A stretch of DNA of 64,000 nucleotides from Gaiellasilicea sp963763755 (GCA_963763755.1 CAVXQE010000006.1:372001-436000), one strand, 5' to 3'; shown: positions 15,721 through 25,498, counted from the stretch's first letter. Numbers and translations: made by a program. Notes: generated by a model from the letters alone, not told the origin.

Positions 15721-17702
15721 ATGTCGAGGACACTCAAGCTCACGCTCCTTGTCGTCGCCATCGGCCTCATTCCGCTGCTGATCGTCGGCGTCCTGATCAC
15801 GCAACGCGAGAGCGACAGCGCTGCGGTTGACAGCGCCCTCGTCAGCCGCGCGAACGTGCAGGCGACAGAGCTTGAGGCCGGCTTTGCCCGCGGCCGCACG
15901 ATCGCTCTGCTGATGTCCAACAATCCTTCGTTCGGCGACTTCTATGTCCAGCCGGGAAGCCGCGTCGAGAAGGTCGCCGCCCAAGGGCCGACGATCGATC
16001 GCGTCCACAGGGCGCTCTCCTACCTCGAGACGCTCTATCCGGGCCAGATCGGCGAGGCGTGCTTCATCGATCGGAGCGGCGTCGAGAACGCCCGCGTCGT
16101 GCGTGGCTCGAAGGCCCTTCCCTCGGAGCTCTCGAACGAGTCGAAGAACGCCTTCTTCAAGCCGTCATTCGCGCAGAAGCTCGGCGGCGTCTACCAGTCA
16201 CCTCCCTACGTTTCGCCGGATACCGGCGAGTGGGTGATCGGCACCACGACGCCGATCCCCGGCCCGTCCGGAGCGGTCGCCGGAATCGTCCATTTCGAGC
16301 TCACGATCGACAGCTTCCGGACCGCCGCCGCCCGGTTCAGCGGCAGCGATGAGGTGGCGATCGTCGATGCCGACACGGGCGCGGTCGTCGTCAACAGCCG
16401 TCGGCCGCAGCGCATCGGCGCGACCCTCGGCGATCCTTCCGACCGCCGCTTCGTCGGTCTTCCCGGCTCGCGCGGCCTCGTCGAGCGTGGCAACAGCCGG
16501 ATCGCCTATCGCGCCGTCGGCGGCGGGACGACCAACCACTGGATGGTCGTCGCGGTCGCTCCGCAGGTGAGTGGCATCAGCACGCTGCCGATCGCGGTCG
16601 TGCTCCTGGCGCTGATCGCCCTTGCCCTGGCGATGGGCCGCCGCTGGTCGCGTACGAGCGAGCAGGCCGAAACCGACCCGCTGACTGGTCTCGGCAACCG
16701 GCGCAAGCTCGACGCCGATCTGTCCCGGCTCCTGCCCGCCACCGACCACTCGAATCGCGCTCACGCTGTGCGTCTACGACCTCAACGGGTTCAAGAACTA
16801 CAACGACTCGTTCGGCCATCCGGCCGGCGACGCCCTGCTCGCGCGCTTCGGCTCGCGTCTGGCGGCTGCCGCCCGCGAGGGCGCCGCGTACCGTCTCGGT
16901 GGCGACGAGTTCTGCGTTCTGATCGGAGGCACGGACTCCGCCGTCGACGACGGTGCTGGCACGGACGCTCGATGCGCTCGCGGATCATGGCGATGGCTGG
17001 GAGATCGACTGCGCGTACGGCATCGTGCAGGTGCCGACCGACGCACGGGACCCCGAAGGCGCACTCAGGCTCGCCGACCAACGGTTGTACGAGGCCAAGC
17101 AGAGCGGGCGCCGTTCGCCGAGCCGCCAGAGCACCGACGTGCTGCTGCAGGCATTGCGCGAGCGCGATCCGGACCTCGGCTCCCATCTGCATGACGTCGG
17201 CGGGCTCACCGCAGCCGTCGGCGAGCGGATGGGGCTCGACGCCGAAGAACTCGAGGTGCTCCGCCTCGCCGGGGAGCTGCACGACATCGGCAAGGTCGCG
17301 ATCCCCGACGCGATTCTCTCCAAGGCGGGGCCGCTGGATCCTGACGAGTGGGCGATCGTCCATCAGCACACGCTGATCGGCGAGAGGATCATCGCCGCCG
17401 CGCCGGCACTGAGTCAGGTCGCCAAGCTCGTCCGCTCGAGTCACGAGCGGTACGACGGGATCGGCTATCCGGAGGGCATGCGAGGCGACGAGATCCCGCT
17501 CGGCGCACGGATCGTGGCCGTCTGCGACGCGTTCGACGCGATGATCGGGCCCCGTCCGTACCGTCTCGGCATGAGCGAGGAAGGCGCGCTGGCGGAACTG
17601 CGGCGCTGCGCCGGTACTCAGTTCGATCCCGAGATCGTCGACGTCTTCTGTGCGCTGCGCGCCGACCTCAGCGTCGACGGCCGGCACATCCTGATCGCGT
17701 AG
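15721..17702 (+). CDS. Membrane sensor with GGDEF and HD-GYP domains (c-di-GMP synthesis/breakdown), two frame breaks
   Basis: About 660 aa. The N-terminal TM is TLKLTLLVVAIGLIPLLIVGV, followed by an extracytoplasmic Cache-like sensor (residues 30-285) and a second TM (STLPIAVVLLALIALALAMG). The GGDEF domain starts at DPLTGLGNRR with canonical YRLGGDEF. The HD-GYP domain has ELHDIGKVAIPD and HERYDGIGYPEGM. The RxxD inhibitory site before GGDEF is absent (REGA in that position). Frame breaks near 16748 and 16955 lie inside the GGDEF domain, but both flanks are intact. Both catalytic signatures are complete, so one protein could both make and degrade c-di-GMP in response to an outside signal. 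It stands alone behind a sigma-28-like promoter shared with the MshEN gene at 57345. Confidence 0.88.
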
Positions 17703-17720
17703 ATTCCCGGCCGTCCGGCC

Positions 17721-18342
17721 TCAGTGCGCGCGGATCGTGCGCCACGACTGCCAGGTGATCCTGAGGATCACGAGTGTGATCGCAAGTCCGATCAGCGGGT
17801 CGCCGATCTCGAGTCCGAGTGCGACCACGATCGCACTGCCGACCACACCGAGTGAGATGAAGCCGTCCATTCGCGCGTGGTACCCGTCTGCGACCAGCGC
17901 CGGGCTGCTGAGTCGCTTGCCCGCGCGGAGCCGGATCAGAGCCGCGATCTCGTTCCCCACAAAGCCGATCGCCCCGGCGGCGGCGAGCGCCCACAGGTGG
18001 TCGAGCGGCTGCGGGTCGACCAGACGCTGGATCGTCTGCACGAGTGCGAAGCACGCGCTGAAGAAGATCGTCGCCACGACGAAGTAGCCGGCCGCCTTCT
18101 CGCCCCGCTCGCTCCGGAGGAAGAACGCGACCCCGAGCGGCACCGCGGTCAGTGCGTCGCCGAAGTTGTGGATCAGATCCGCCAGCAGGGCGACGCTGTT
18201 GCTCGCCACGAACACGAGCGACTTGCACGAGCGTCGTGAGCAGGAGCACGGCGAGGGAGATCGAGACCGCCCTGACGCCTGCCCGCGACCGGACGATCGA
18301 CGGATCGACGAGACCGTGGCTGTGGCCGTGATCGGCGCTCAG
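17721..18342 (-). CDS. Short cation diffusion facilitator transporter, CTG start, one frame break
   Basis: Zinc/iron-type CDF efflux protein of about 206 aa with six membrane helices. The metal-site residues in TM2 (ALLADLIHNFGDA) and TM5 (VADGYHARMDGF) are visible, and the N-terminus is His-rich (SADHGHSHG). The protein ends after TM6 (WQSWRTIRAH), so the usual cytoplasmic C-terminal domain is missing. A frame break lies near 18218 (TTLVQ to SLVFVASNSVALL). The only start fitting the His-rich N-terminus is CTG 18342, overlapping the DUF3052 stop as CTGA. It is the last gene of a seven-gene overlapping chain. It converges on the GGDEF/HD-GYP gene with an 18-nt gap. Confidence 0.82.
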
Positions 18343-18657
18343 CGGTCTGCGAGCCGGTAGACGAAGCGGAGCGCCTGCCAGCGCTCGTCGATCGCGCAGC
18401 TCTTGTTGTCGACGAGCCCGGCGGCGAGCCCGGTCTGCTGGACGATGTCGAACGTCAGGTCGTTCTCGATCCCGGCGGCCTTCTTCGGCCAGGCGATCCA
18501 CAGCCCGTCGGCCGGATCGAGCGTCGCCCTTCAGCGCCTCGAAGCGCCGCTCGAGCTCGGCCCGGCTCGTCGTGAAGTAGACGACGACCCCGGCGCCCGG
18601 CTTCGCCCCGAGCTTCTGCGAGAGCGGTGTGCCGGAGTAGTCCTTGTGGGCGTTCAA
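18339..18657 (-). CDS. DUF3052 family protein, one frame break
   Basis: About 105 aa, soluble, typical of a small actinobacterial family. The signature start YSGTPLSQKLGAKPG and the end DGLWIAWPKKAAGIENDLTF, GLVDNKSCAIDERWQALRF are both present. A frame break near 18525 sits between ALKGDA and DPADGLW. TTG 18657 overlaps the pheA stop as TTGA. The family role is unknown; members are often predicted methyltransferase-like or RNA-associated, without proof. Its place between pheA and a metal transporter gives no clear function. Confidence 0.8.
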
Positions 18658-19464
18658 GCCGGGTAGGAGCCGAAGACGGTGAAGCGCTGGGACTGGCGGC
18701 GAACCTCGGCGAGCGCCTCGGCCACGTCCTGGTCGTGTGGATGGCCGGCGACGACGGCGTCGAAGCGGTAGCGCCAGGGTGTCTGCGGAATCGGGCGGGA
18801 CGTGAGCTGGACGAGATCCAGGGCGTGGCGGGCGAAGGGCTCGATTGCGCGGTGGAGCGCGCCCGGCTGGTGATCGGTCTGGAAGGAGAACGCGATCCGC
18901 CAGTTCGGCCCGCCGTCCCAGCTCGGTGCGGTTCGAGATCGCGACGAACCGGGTGTACGCGTCCGGGTGGTCGCCGACGTCCGTCGCGAGGACGACCAGC
19001 CCGTTCAGCGCCGCCGCCCGCTCGCTGGCGATCGCGACCTCGGTCGGATCGCGCTGCTCCGCGACGTACGCAGCTGCATCGGCGGTCGTCCCGGCGGCGA
19101 TCACGGTCGCGTTCGGGAGAGACACGAGCAGCTTCCGGCACTGGTCGAGCGCCACAGGGTGGGAGCGCACGACCCGAATCTCGTCCAGTGGGAGCCTGGC
19201 GACGCCGACGAGGAAGTGCCGGATCGGGATGATCACCTGCGCGTTGATCGAGACGGCCGAGTCCACGAGCAGGTCGTGTGTCTCGGCGACGGGTCCCGAG
19301 AGCGAGCTCTCGATCGGGAGCACACCGGAGTCGACCTGGCAGAAGGTGACGGCTTCGACCACGTCCGCGAACGACGGCAGGGCCTGCGCCTCGGCGTCGG
19401 GATGGAGCAAGGCGCACGCGGCGGCGCTGTGTGCTCCCTCGCGGCCGGGATACGCGACCTTCAT
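18654..19464 (-). CDS. pheA: Prephenate dehydratase, one frame break
   Basis: Converts prephenate to phenylpyruvate in phenylalanine synthesis. About 269 aa. The catalytic domain runs from VAYPGREGAHSAAAC through GVLPIESSLSGPVAETHDLL to AYTRFVAISN (the TRF motif). A frame break near 18912 leads into the regulatory ACT domain, which contains PGALHRAIEPFARHALDL, TSRPIPQTPWRYRF and a C-terminal SQRFTVFGSYPA. The gene starts with ATG in an ATGA overlap with the epimerase gene and ends TTGA with DUF3052. The ACT domain suggests feedback control by phenylalanine. Since it is needed for amino-acid synthesis, the frame break is more likely an error than decay. Confidence 0.9.
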
Positions 19465-20406
19465 CGCGTGCGCCACGCCTCGAGGAGCTCGGCCTCGCGC
19501 TCGGGCGTCAGTCCGACGCCCTCCACGGCCGGCGCGGTGGCTGCCCCTGCGATCGTCTCCTGGACCGGCCGGAAGCGCAGGCCCGCGGCGACTGCTCGGC
19601 TGACATCGACTTCGTGCATCCCCTTCGTCTCCGGGTCGGCGAGCCAGAGCGGCAGCTCCAGCCACGGTCCGACCTCGTGCTCGCTGCAGGAAGTCGTCCG
19701 AAACCCACGTGATCTCTGCGCCTGCCAGCAGCTCGCTCCCACGGAACGCCCTCGTTGGTCGCGTTGAAGATCCCCGAGAGCTCGCGCCTCGACCGCGTCG
19801 AGGGTCCAGGTCGCCAGATCGCGGACGTCGACGAACTGCGTGTGCCGGTCCGGCGGCCCGGGCGCGAGGATCTCGCCGCCGCGCTCGAGCCGCCGCGCCC
19901 AGTACGTGAAGCGGCCGGTCGGGTCGTGCGGCCCGACGATCAGCCCCGGCCGGACGATCAACGCGCGTTCGCCGAACACCCGCTCGACCTCTGCTTCGCA
20001 GAGCGCCTTGAGCGGCCCGTAGTTGGAGTAGTCGGACGCGACCTCGTCGATCGGCAGCCCGTCGAGCTCGGCGACCGGGCTCTCCTCGGTCGGCCCCGTG
20101 GAGAAGTCGGCGTAGGCCGAGACGCTCGAGACGAAGACGTAGCGGCCGCTCTCGCGCAGCAGCTCGGCGGACGCGTGGACGTCCGCCGGCACGTAGCCGG
20201 ACGTGTCGATCACCGCGTCCCACGTTCGTCCTTCGAGCGCGGAGAGGTCGCGCTTCCGGTCTCCGCGGAGCTGCTCCGCCTCCGGAAACAGCTCGGGGTC
20301 GGTCTCGCCGCGGTTGAAGAGGGTCAGCTCGTGCCCGCGCGCCAGCCCCGCCTCGGCGATCGCCCGCCCGAGGAACTTCGTCCCGCCGAGGATCGAGGAT
20401 CCTCAA
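19461..20406 (-). CDS. NAD-dependent epimerase/dehydratase family protein, four frame breaks
   Basis: Extended SDR-type protein of about 314 aa. The nucleotide-binding start reads ILGGTKFLGRAIAEAGLARG, followed by ELTLFNRGETDPELFPEAEQ. The later SSVSAYADFS, SDYSNYGPLKALCE (YxxxK) and RALIVRPGLIVGPHDP are typical of CSP41-like epimerases. Breaks are at about 20391, right after the start (ATCCTCG duplicated), and at about 19773, 19738 and 19684. The last three are each +1 and together restore the frame, strongly suggesting insertions in the read data. TTG 20406 overlaps the M20 stop as TTGA. Substrate unknown. Confidence 0.82.
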
Positions 20407-21704
20407 TGGAACCTCTGCACGGCGCGCCAGACGGCCTCGGCTCCGAACTCGAGCGCGTCGACCGGGATCCGCTCGTCCGCGGCGTGGATCAGCTTCGCGA
20501 ACGCGAAGTCCGGGCGGCAGCTGCATCGGCAGGAAGCCGTAGGTCTGCACGCCCGCCTGCGAGAAGAAGCGGCCGTCGGTGACGCCGATCTGAAGCAGCG
20601 GCACGGGAATGCCTTCCGGATCGAGCTCGCGGATCACCCCCGCGAGCGTGTCGAACAGGCCGAGATCGGGTTCCGCCGCGCCCGGGTCGTGGCGGACGAC
20701 CTCGATCTCGATGTCGTCTCCGGCGAGGTCGTGCAGCTCGGCGATCAGCTGCTCGGGCGTGAAGCCCGGCAGCGCGCGACCGTCCAGCTCGAGCTCGATC
20801 TCGCTCGGCACGACGTTGATCTTCTCGCCGCCGCGAACGATCGTCGCGTTGACGGTGTTGCGCAGCATCGGCTCGAACTGCCCGGCCCGCGAGCCGAGCA
20901 GGCGCAGCGCCTGGTCGGTCAGGCGTGGCTTCAGCAGCGAGCGCAGGATCACCGCCTGGTGCCGCGGCAGCTCGGCGGCGATCCTCTCGACCGTCTCGCG
21001 CACGACGGGCGTCACGTGCACGGGCATCCGCTTGCGGTCGAGGTCGGTGAGGAAGCGGCCGAGCCGGGCGACGGTACCGCCGCGGTTGATCATCGCGCCG
21101 TGCCCGCCGGGCCCCCGAATCGTCGCCTTCAGCCAGCAGATCTGCTTCTCGGCCACCTGGATCGGATAGAAGCGCTTGCCGCCCGACGTGCGAGCGTGAA
21201 GCCGCCGAACTCGCCGAGCGCGTAGCGCATGCCCCGCGAACAGCTCCGGGTGCTCCTCGACGAGGAAGCGCGCGCCGAGGTTGCCGCCGGCCTCCTCGTC
21301 CGAGAGCACGACGAGCACGAGATCGCCGGGGAGCTGGACGCCCTCCCGCTTCGCACGCACGAAGGCGCTGACGAGCATCGCGACGCCGGCCTTCATGTCG
21401 AGCGCGCCGCGGCCCCAGACGATAGCCGTCCTCGAGCCGGCCCTCGAACGGCGGGTGCGATCCAGTTCTGGCCTGCGGTCGTGACGACGTCGACGTGCCC
21501 TTGAAGCAGGAGCGGCGGCGCGTCGCCGCCGGCGAGGCGGCTGACGAGGTTCGGCCGGCCGGGCTCCTTCTCGTAGAGCTGCGTCTCGCAGCCCGCGTCC
21601 TCGAGGTGCGCGCGCAGGAACTCGATGCACGGCCCTTCGTTGCCGGGCGGGTTCGTCGTGTCGAACCGGATCAGCTCCTGCAGGAGCTCCGTCGCGCTCA
21701 GCAC
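20403..21704 (-). CDS. M20 family metallopeptidase/deacylase, several frame breaks
   Basis: Zinc amidohydrolase-type peptidase (carboxypeptidase G2/ArgE/DapE-like), about 433 aa. Family blocks are in order though spread over frames: LLLQGHVDVV, VWGRGALDMKAGVAM, LVVLSDEEAGGNLGARFLV, the dimerisation domain GPGGHGAMINRGGTVARL, and PEGIPVPLLQIGVTDGRFF near the end, then AVQRFH. Breaks occur near 21450, 21420, 21235, 21190 and 20512. GTG 21704 overlaps the aminotransferase end by 7 nt (GTGCTGA). It probably hydrolyses a small acylated amino acid or dipeptide. With five breaks the sequence of this gene is the least reliable in the chain. Confidence 0.8.
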
Positions 21705-22864
21705 AGCTCGTCGAGCGCGGTCAGCAGCCTGTCGACCTCGTCCTCGGTGTTGTAGTGGACGATGCCCGCGCGCACCGCGCCCGTCCCCTCCAGCCCGAGC
21801 AGCTTCATGATCTCGACCGCGTAGTAGTCGCCGTGCCACACCGCGATCTCGCGCGCCGCGAGCTCGTGGGCGACTTCCTCGGACGTGCGGCCTTCGAGAT
21901 TGAACGCGAACGTGGGGACGCGCCCCTCCATCGTCCGCAGGCCGTAGAGCTCGACCGCCTGCGGGAGCCCGTCGAGGAACCGCGCGCCGAGCTGGCGCTC
22001 GCGCGCCACGATCGCCTCCCAGCCGAGCGACTCGATGTAGTCGACCGCGGCGACGAAGCCGGCGAGGAGCTCGTGCTGCAGCGTGCCGTGCTCGAAGCGC
22101 CGTCCCACGGGCTCGTCGGCGGACGGACGCACCTTGTAGGGCCGCAGGCTCTCGAGCAGCTCGCGCTTGCCGAACGCCATCCCCATGTGCGGGCCGAAGA
22201 ACTTGTACGGCGAGCAGAGGAGCACGTCGACGTCCCAGCCGGAGACGTCGATCGGGCCGTGCGGCCCGTAGTGGACGGCGTCCGCCCAGGCGAGAGCTCC
22301 CACGCCGTGCGCCAGCTCGACGACCCGCGCGACGTCAGGCGTCGTCCCGACCGCGTTCGAGGCGATCGGGAAGGCGACCACCTTCGTGCGCTCGGAGAGC
22401 TGCGCTTCCAGGTCGTCCAGGTCGAGCGAGAGGTCCTCGTGCACGCCGGCGAAGCGGACGACGACGCCGAGGTCCTCGGCGAGCTCGAGCCACGGCGCGA
22501 CGTTCGCGTCGTGATCGAGCCGCGTGCAGACGATCTCGTCCCCGCGCTCGAGCGTCCGCCCGAGCGCCCGCGTGAGCAGGAAGTTGAGCGAGGTCATGCT
22601 CGGCCCGAACGCGACCTCACCGGGGTCGCAGGACAGGAAGCGGCCCGCGGTCGCGTGCGCGCGCTCGACCAGCTCGACCGTTCGCATGCTCGTCTCGTAC
22701 GGCGCGCCGATGTTCGCGTTGTCCTCGCGCAGGTACCGCGCGATCGCGTCGATCACCTCGTCCGGGCACTGCGTGCCGCCGGGCCCGTCGAAGAACGCGA
22801 GCCGGCGGTCGAGCGCGGTGTAGCGGGCGCGGACCGCCTCGATGTCGAGCATGGTCGTGCTCAA
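21698..22864 (-). CDS. Class V aminotransferase, cysteine desulfurase-like
   Basis: PLP enzyme of about 388 aa, intact. The PLP lysine is in LLCSPYKFFGPHMGMAFG; the cofactor-holding segment ALAWADAVHYGPHGPIDV carries the conserved Asp and His. The fold-type I start FFDGPGGTQCPDEVIDAI and C-terminal GIVHYNTEDEVDRLLTAL match the CsdA/SufS-like group often annotated 'cysteine desulfurase-like protein, SufS family'. The catalytic Cys loop is not evident, so desulfurase activity is doubtful; kynureninase-like or isopenicillin-epimerase-like reactions are alternatives. TTG 22864 overlaps the OsmC stop as TTGA; ATG 22852 is an alternative. Confidence 0.85.
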   Translation of the reverse strand: MSTTMLDIEAVRARYTALDRRLAFFDGPGGTQCPDEVIDAIARYLREDNANIGAPYETSMRTVELVERAHATAGRFLSCDPGEVAFGPSMTSLNFLLTRALGRTLERGDEIVCTRLDHDANVAPWLELAEDLGVVVRFAGVHEDLSLDLDDLEAQLSERTKVVAFPIASNAVGTTPDVARVVELAHGVGALAWADAVHYGPHGPIDVSGWDVDVLLCSPYKFFGPHMGMAFGKRELLESLRPYKVRPSADEPVGRRFEHGTLQHELLAGFVAAVDYIESLGWEAIVARERQLGARFLDGLPQAVELYGLRTMEGRVPTFAFNLEGRTSEEVAHELAAREIAVWHGDYYAVEIMKLLGLEGTGAVRAGIVHYNTEDEVDRLLTALDELC

Positions 22865-23271
22865 AGGAGCTCCTCTCCATTCACAGTCCAGTGATAGCGC
22901 GGCCTGGCCGTCAGGGATGCGCCGACGAAGCAGTCGCGTTCGGCCTTGGCGACGAGCTCTCGCGGCGCGTGCGGCCTGGGTTCGAGCGTGACGTCGACGT
23001 CGACCTTGATGTGGACGAACGCGTGTCGTCCGTCCGTGTCGCGCTGGGCGACCTCGCCGCGGGCGGCGGAGCTCCCGTTCATCTCGATCTCGCCGCGGCG
23101 TGCGTGGTAGTCGAGGCTCGTCAGGATGCAGCGGGCGAGCCCGGCGAGCACGAGGTGCTCGGGAGACCACGCCTCCTCTTCGGGAATCGGTGAGCCGCCC
23201 TCGTCGCTGCGTGCAGTCCCGTCGCGGTCGACGGAGACGGCGTACGAGAACGTCTTGGCGCGCGTGGCCAC
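22861..23271 (-). CDS. OsmC/Ohr family peroxidase-like protein
   Basis: 136 aa, intact. OsmC proteins detoxify organic hydroperoxides using two cysteines. Both are visible: LAGLARCILTSLDYHA and KAERDCFVGASL, with the N-terminal beta-sheet part FSYAVSVDRDGTARSDEGG. First gene of the seven-gene overlapping chain and divergent from the saccharopine-dehydrogenase-like gene (23 nt between starts). ATG 23271. The location suggests the whole chain is driven by a promoter within this short gap. Confidence 0.9.
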   Translation of the reverse strand: MATRAKTFSYAVSVDRDGTARSDEGGSPIPEEEAWSPEHLVLAGLARCILTSLDYHARRGEIEMNGSSAARGEVAQRDTDGRHAFVHIKVDVDVTLEPRPHAPRELVAKAERDCFVGASLTARPRYHWTVNGEELL

Positions 23272-23293
23272 GGAGGCAACCTACACTCACCTC

Positions 23294-24308
23294 ATGTCGC
23301 TCGCGATCCTCGGCGTCACGGGGTTCACGGGCCGCCTCGTGCTCGACGAGGCCCGGACGGCAGGGCTGCAGGTGCGGCTCGTGGGCCGTCGCGCCGATGC
23401 GCTGGAGGAACTCGCCAGGGCGGGGGAGGAGGTGCGCGTGGCCGACGCGAGCGACGGCGAGGCGCTGCGTGCCGCGTTCGCGGGGAGCGATGTCGTGGCC
23501 TCGCTCGCCGGCCCGTTTCTCGCAGCTCGGTCTTGGGCCGGTGAAGGCGGCCGTCGAATCGGGGGCGCACTACCTCGACACGAGCGGGGAGCAGCAGTGG
23601 GTCGGGCTCGTCCACGCGGAGATTCAGGCGGAGACGGCCGTGCTGCCCGCGTTCGGCTTCGACTACGTCCCGGGCGACCTCGCCGCGCGCCTCGCGGCGG
23701 AGAAGGTCGAAGGCCCGTTGGACGAGCTGGTTGTCGCCTATTCGGTGAAGAGCGTCGGAACCAGCAGGGGGACGCGGCGCACGATCGGCCACGTGATGGG
23801 CCAGAAGCAGGTCGCATGGCAGGACGGACGGCTCGTCCCGTCCTCGTTCGGCGCGACGACGCGCACCATTCGCTTCCCCTTCGGCGAGCGAACGGTGGTC
23901 GAGTGGGGCGGGACCGAGCCGCTCACGGTCCCGCGGCACACGGACGTCCGAAACGTGCGGTCGTACTTCCGCGCGCCGGCGATCGCGGCCAGGGCCGGCG
24001 GCCTCGGACGCTTCGCGGCGCCCTTGGTCCGGGCCGCCTCGCGTCTCGGCCCGTCCGGGCCGTCCGGAGCCTCCCGGGCCAAGAGCCGCTTCACGGTCGT
24101 CGCCGAGGCCCGCGGCCGCGGGGGGACGGGCCGCGCCGTGGTCGAAGGGACCGATCCGTACGGGCTCACCGCGCGCCTGATCGTCGTCGGCGCCGAGGCC
24201 CTTCTCGCCGGCGAGGCGCGCGGCGCAGGTGTGCTCGCACCGGCAGAGGCCTTCGACGCCCGCACCCTCGCCGGCCGGCTCGAGCCGTACCTGCGGATCG
24301 TGGAGTGA
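23294..24308 (+). CDS. Saccharopine dehydrogenase-like NAD(P)-binding oxidoreductase, one frame break
   Basis: About 337 aa. The Rossmann start ILGVTGFTGRLVLDEA and the following GSDVVASLAGPF are typical of the trans-acting enoyl-reductase/saccharopine-dehydrogenase-like group. A frame break near 23525 separates AGPF from LGPVKAAVESGAHYLDTSG. The middle GFDYVPGDLAARLAAEK is also family-typical. ATG 23294 has TACACT exactly 6 nt upstream, supporting a leaderless start. A true lysine-pathway role is unlikely because the family is broad and most members act on lipids or unknown substrates. Confidence 0.82.
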
Positions 24309-24341
24309 TGTCGTCCGGTCCGGCGCTTACCGTGCGAGTCA

Positions 24342-24530
24342 ATGCAACGGCTCCGAACGCTGAGCGAGGCCGAGTGCTACGCCCGCTGCTACGGGTGGCG
24401 GGGAGAGGACGGCGTGAAGGTCGTCAGCGTCGTCCCTCGGCGCTCCCGCTACGAGACACCCATCTCCGGCGAGCTGCTCCGATCGCTCTTTGAAGAGAAG
24501 CTCGACTCCCGAGAACCCGAAGCAGCCTGA
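24342..24530 (+). CDS. Small conserved-looking protein of unknown function
   Basis: 62 aa starting at ATG 24342, with TACCGT 8 nt upstream. The text LSEAECYARCYGWRGEDGV and VVPRRSRYETPISGELLR has normal protein composition with a Cys-x3-Cys pair, unlike shadow frames nearby. Its last 41 nt overlap the start of the Mug-like gene in another frame. I do not recognise the family. A short DNA-binding or regulatory role is possible, but there is no direct evidence. Confidence 0.6.
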   Translation: MQRLRTLSEAECYARCYGWRGEDGVKVVSVVPRRSRYETPISGELLRSLFEEKLDSREPEAA

Positions 24531-25030
24531 GAGCGCGGTCCCGGACGTCCTCGCTCCCGGGCTGACGGCGATCTTCTGCGGGATCAACCCCGGCCGTGTC
24601 TCCGCCGCCGCGAACGCCCACTTCGCCAATCCGCGCAACGACTTCTGGCGCCTCCTGCACGCCGCGGGCTTCACACCGCGCCTCTACGAGCCGAGCGAGC
24701 AGTTCGAGCTGCTGAAGCTGGGTCTCGGCGCCACCAACGCCGCGTACCGGACGACTCCCGGCTCCGGCGACCTCAGACGCGCCGATTTCGCCGGCTCCGC
24801 CGAGCGGCTGGAGCGGATCGCGGTCGAGCTGCGTCCCAGGGCGATCGGCTTCGTCGGCAAGGAGGCCTACCGGGGAGCGTTCGGCGAGCGCCCGGAGCTC
24901 GGGCTGCAAGAGCGTCGCCTCGGTGAGACAGCGCTCTTCGTGCTCCCCTCGACATCGCCCGCGAACGCTGCGGTCCCCTGGTCCGAGCGGCTGCGCTGGT
25001 TCCAGGCGTTTCTACGATTTCCTGCGATGA
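24490..25030 (+). CDS. mug: G/U mismatch-specific uracil-DNA glycosylase (Mug-like)
   Basis: DNA repair glycosylase of about 179 aa removing uracil or thymine from G mismatches. The active-site motif FCGINPGRVSAAANAHFANP (GINPG) and the C-terminal LPSTSPANAAVPWSERLRWF are clear. In the raw sequence the frame runs on into the NUDIX gene, but removing one T from the TTT near 25010 gives the expected end FQAFYDFLR and a TGA that overlaps the NUDIX ATG as ATGA. So two genes, not a fusion, is the better reading. The start TTG 24490 lies inside the small upstream gene. Confidence 0.85.
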
Positions 25031-25498
25031 GGCTGCGGCAGGCCGCACGGGCGGTGGTCCTGGATCCGGCCGACCGGGTCCTGCTCGTCCGGTTCGACTT
25101 CCCGGCGCGAAGCGTCTGGGCGGCGCCGGGTGGTGGGCTCGATCCCGGCGAGACGCACGAGCAGGCGCTGGCGCGCGAGCTGCGCGAGGAAGCAGGGCTC
25201 GAGGTCGTCGACCTCGGTCCGTGGATCTGGTCGCGGACGCACGTCATCCCGTTCCTCGACGGGTCTGCCGATGGGCAGGTGGAGCGGTACTACCTGCTTC
25301 GCACGCCGGCCTTCGAGCCGGCGCCGGCGTTCACCGTCGAGCAGCTCGCGTCGGAGTACGTGACCGCCATCCGCTGGTGGACGCAGCAGGAGCTCGCGGC
25401 CTCCGAGGAGCTGTTCGCGCCGGCGCCGGCTCCCCGAGCTCGTCGCCGCGCTCCTGCGCGACGGCCCGCCCGGGGAGCCGATCGACGTCGGCGTCTAG
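25027..25498 (+). CDS. NUDIX hydrolase, one frame break near the end
   Basis: About 156 aa. The NUDIX box GGGLDPGETHEQALARELRE followed by EAGLEV matches the GX5EX7REUXEEXGU pattern fully. It should hydrolyse a nucleoside diphosphate linked to another group. ATG 25027 overlaps the Mug-like stop. A frame break near 25430 changes the end to LPELVAALLRDGPPGEPIDV with a stop at 25496-25498. With Mug it forms a repair/sanitising pair. It converges on the SRPBCC gene with a 4-nt overlap of ends. Confidence 0.88.

Noticed and set aside
17668..21630. A 1,320-codon open frame on the minus strand
   Set aside because: It is a patchwork: it passes in and out of the true frames of the CDF, DUF3052, pheA, epimerase and M20 genes because of the indels and high GC. 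Only the family-like pieces were kept.
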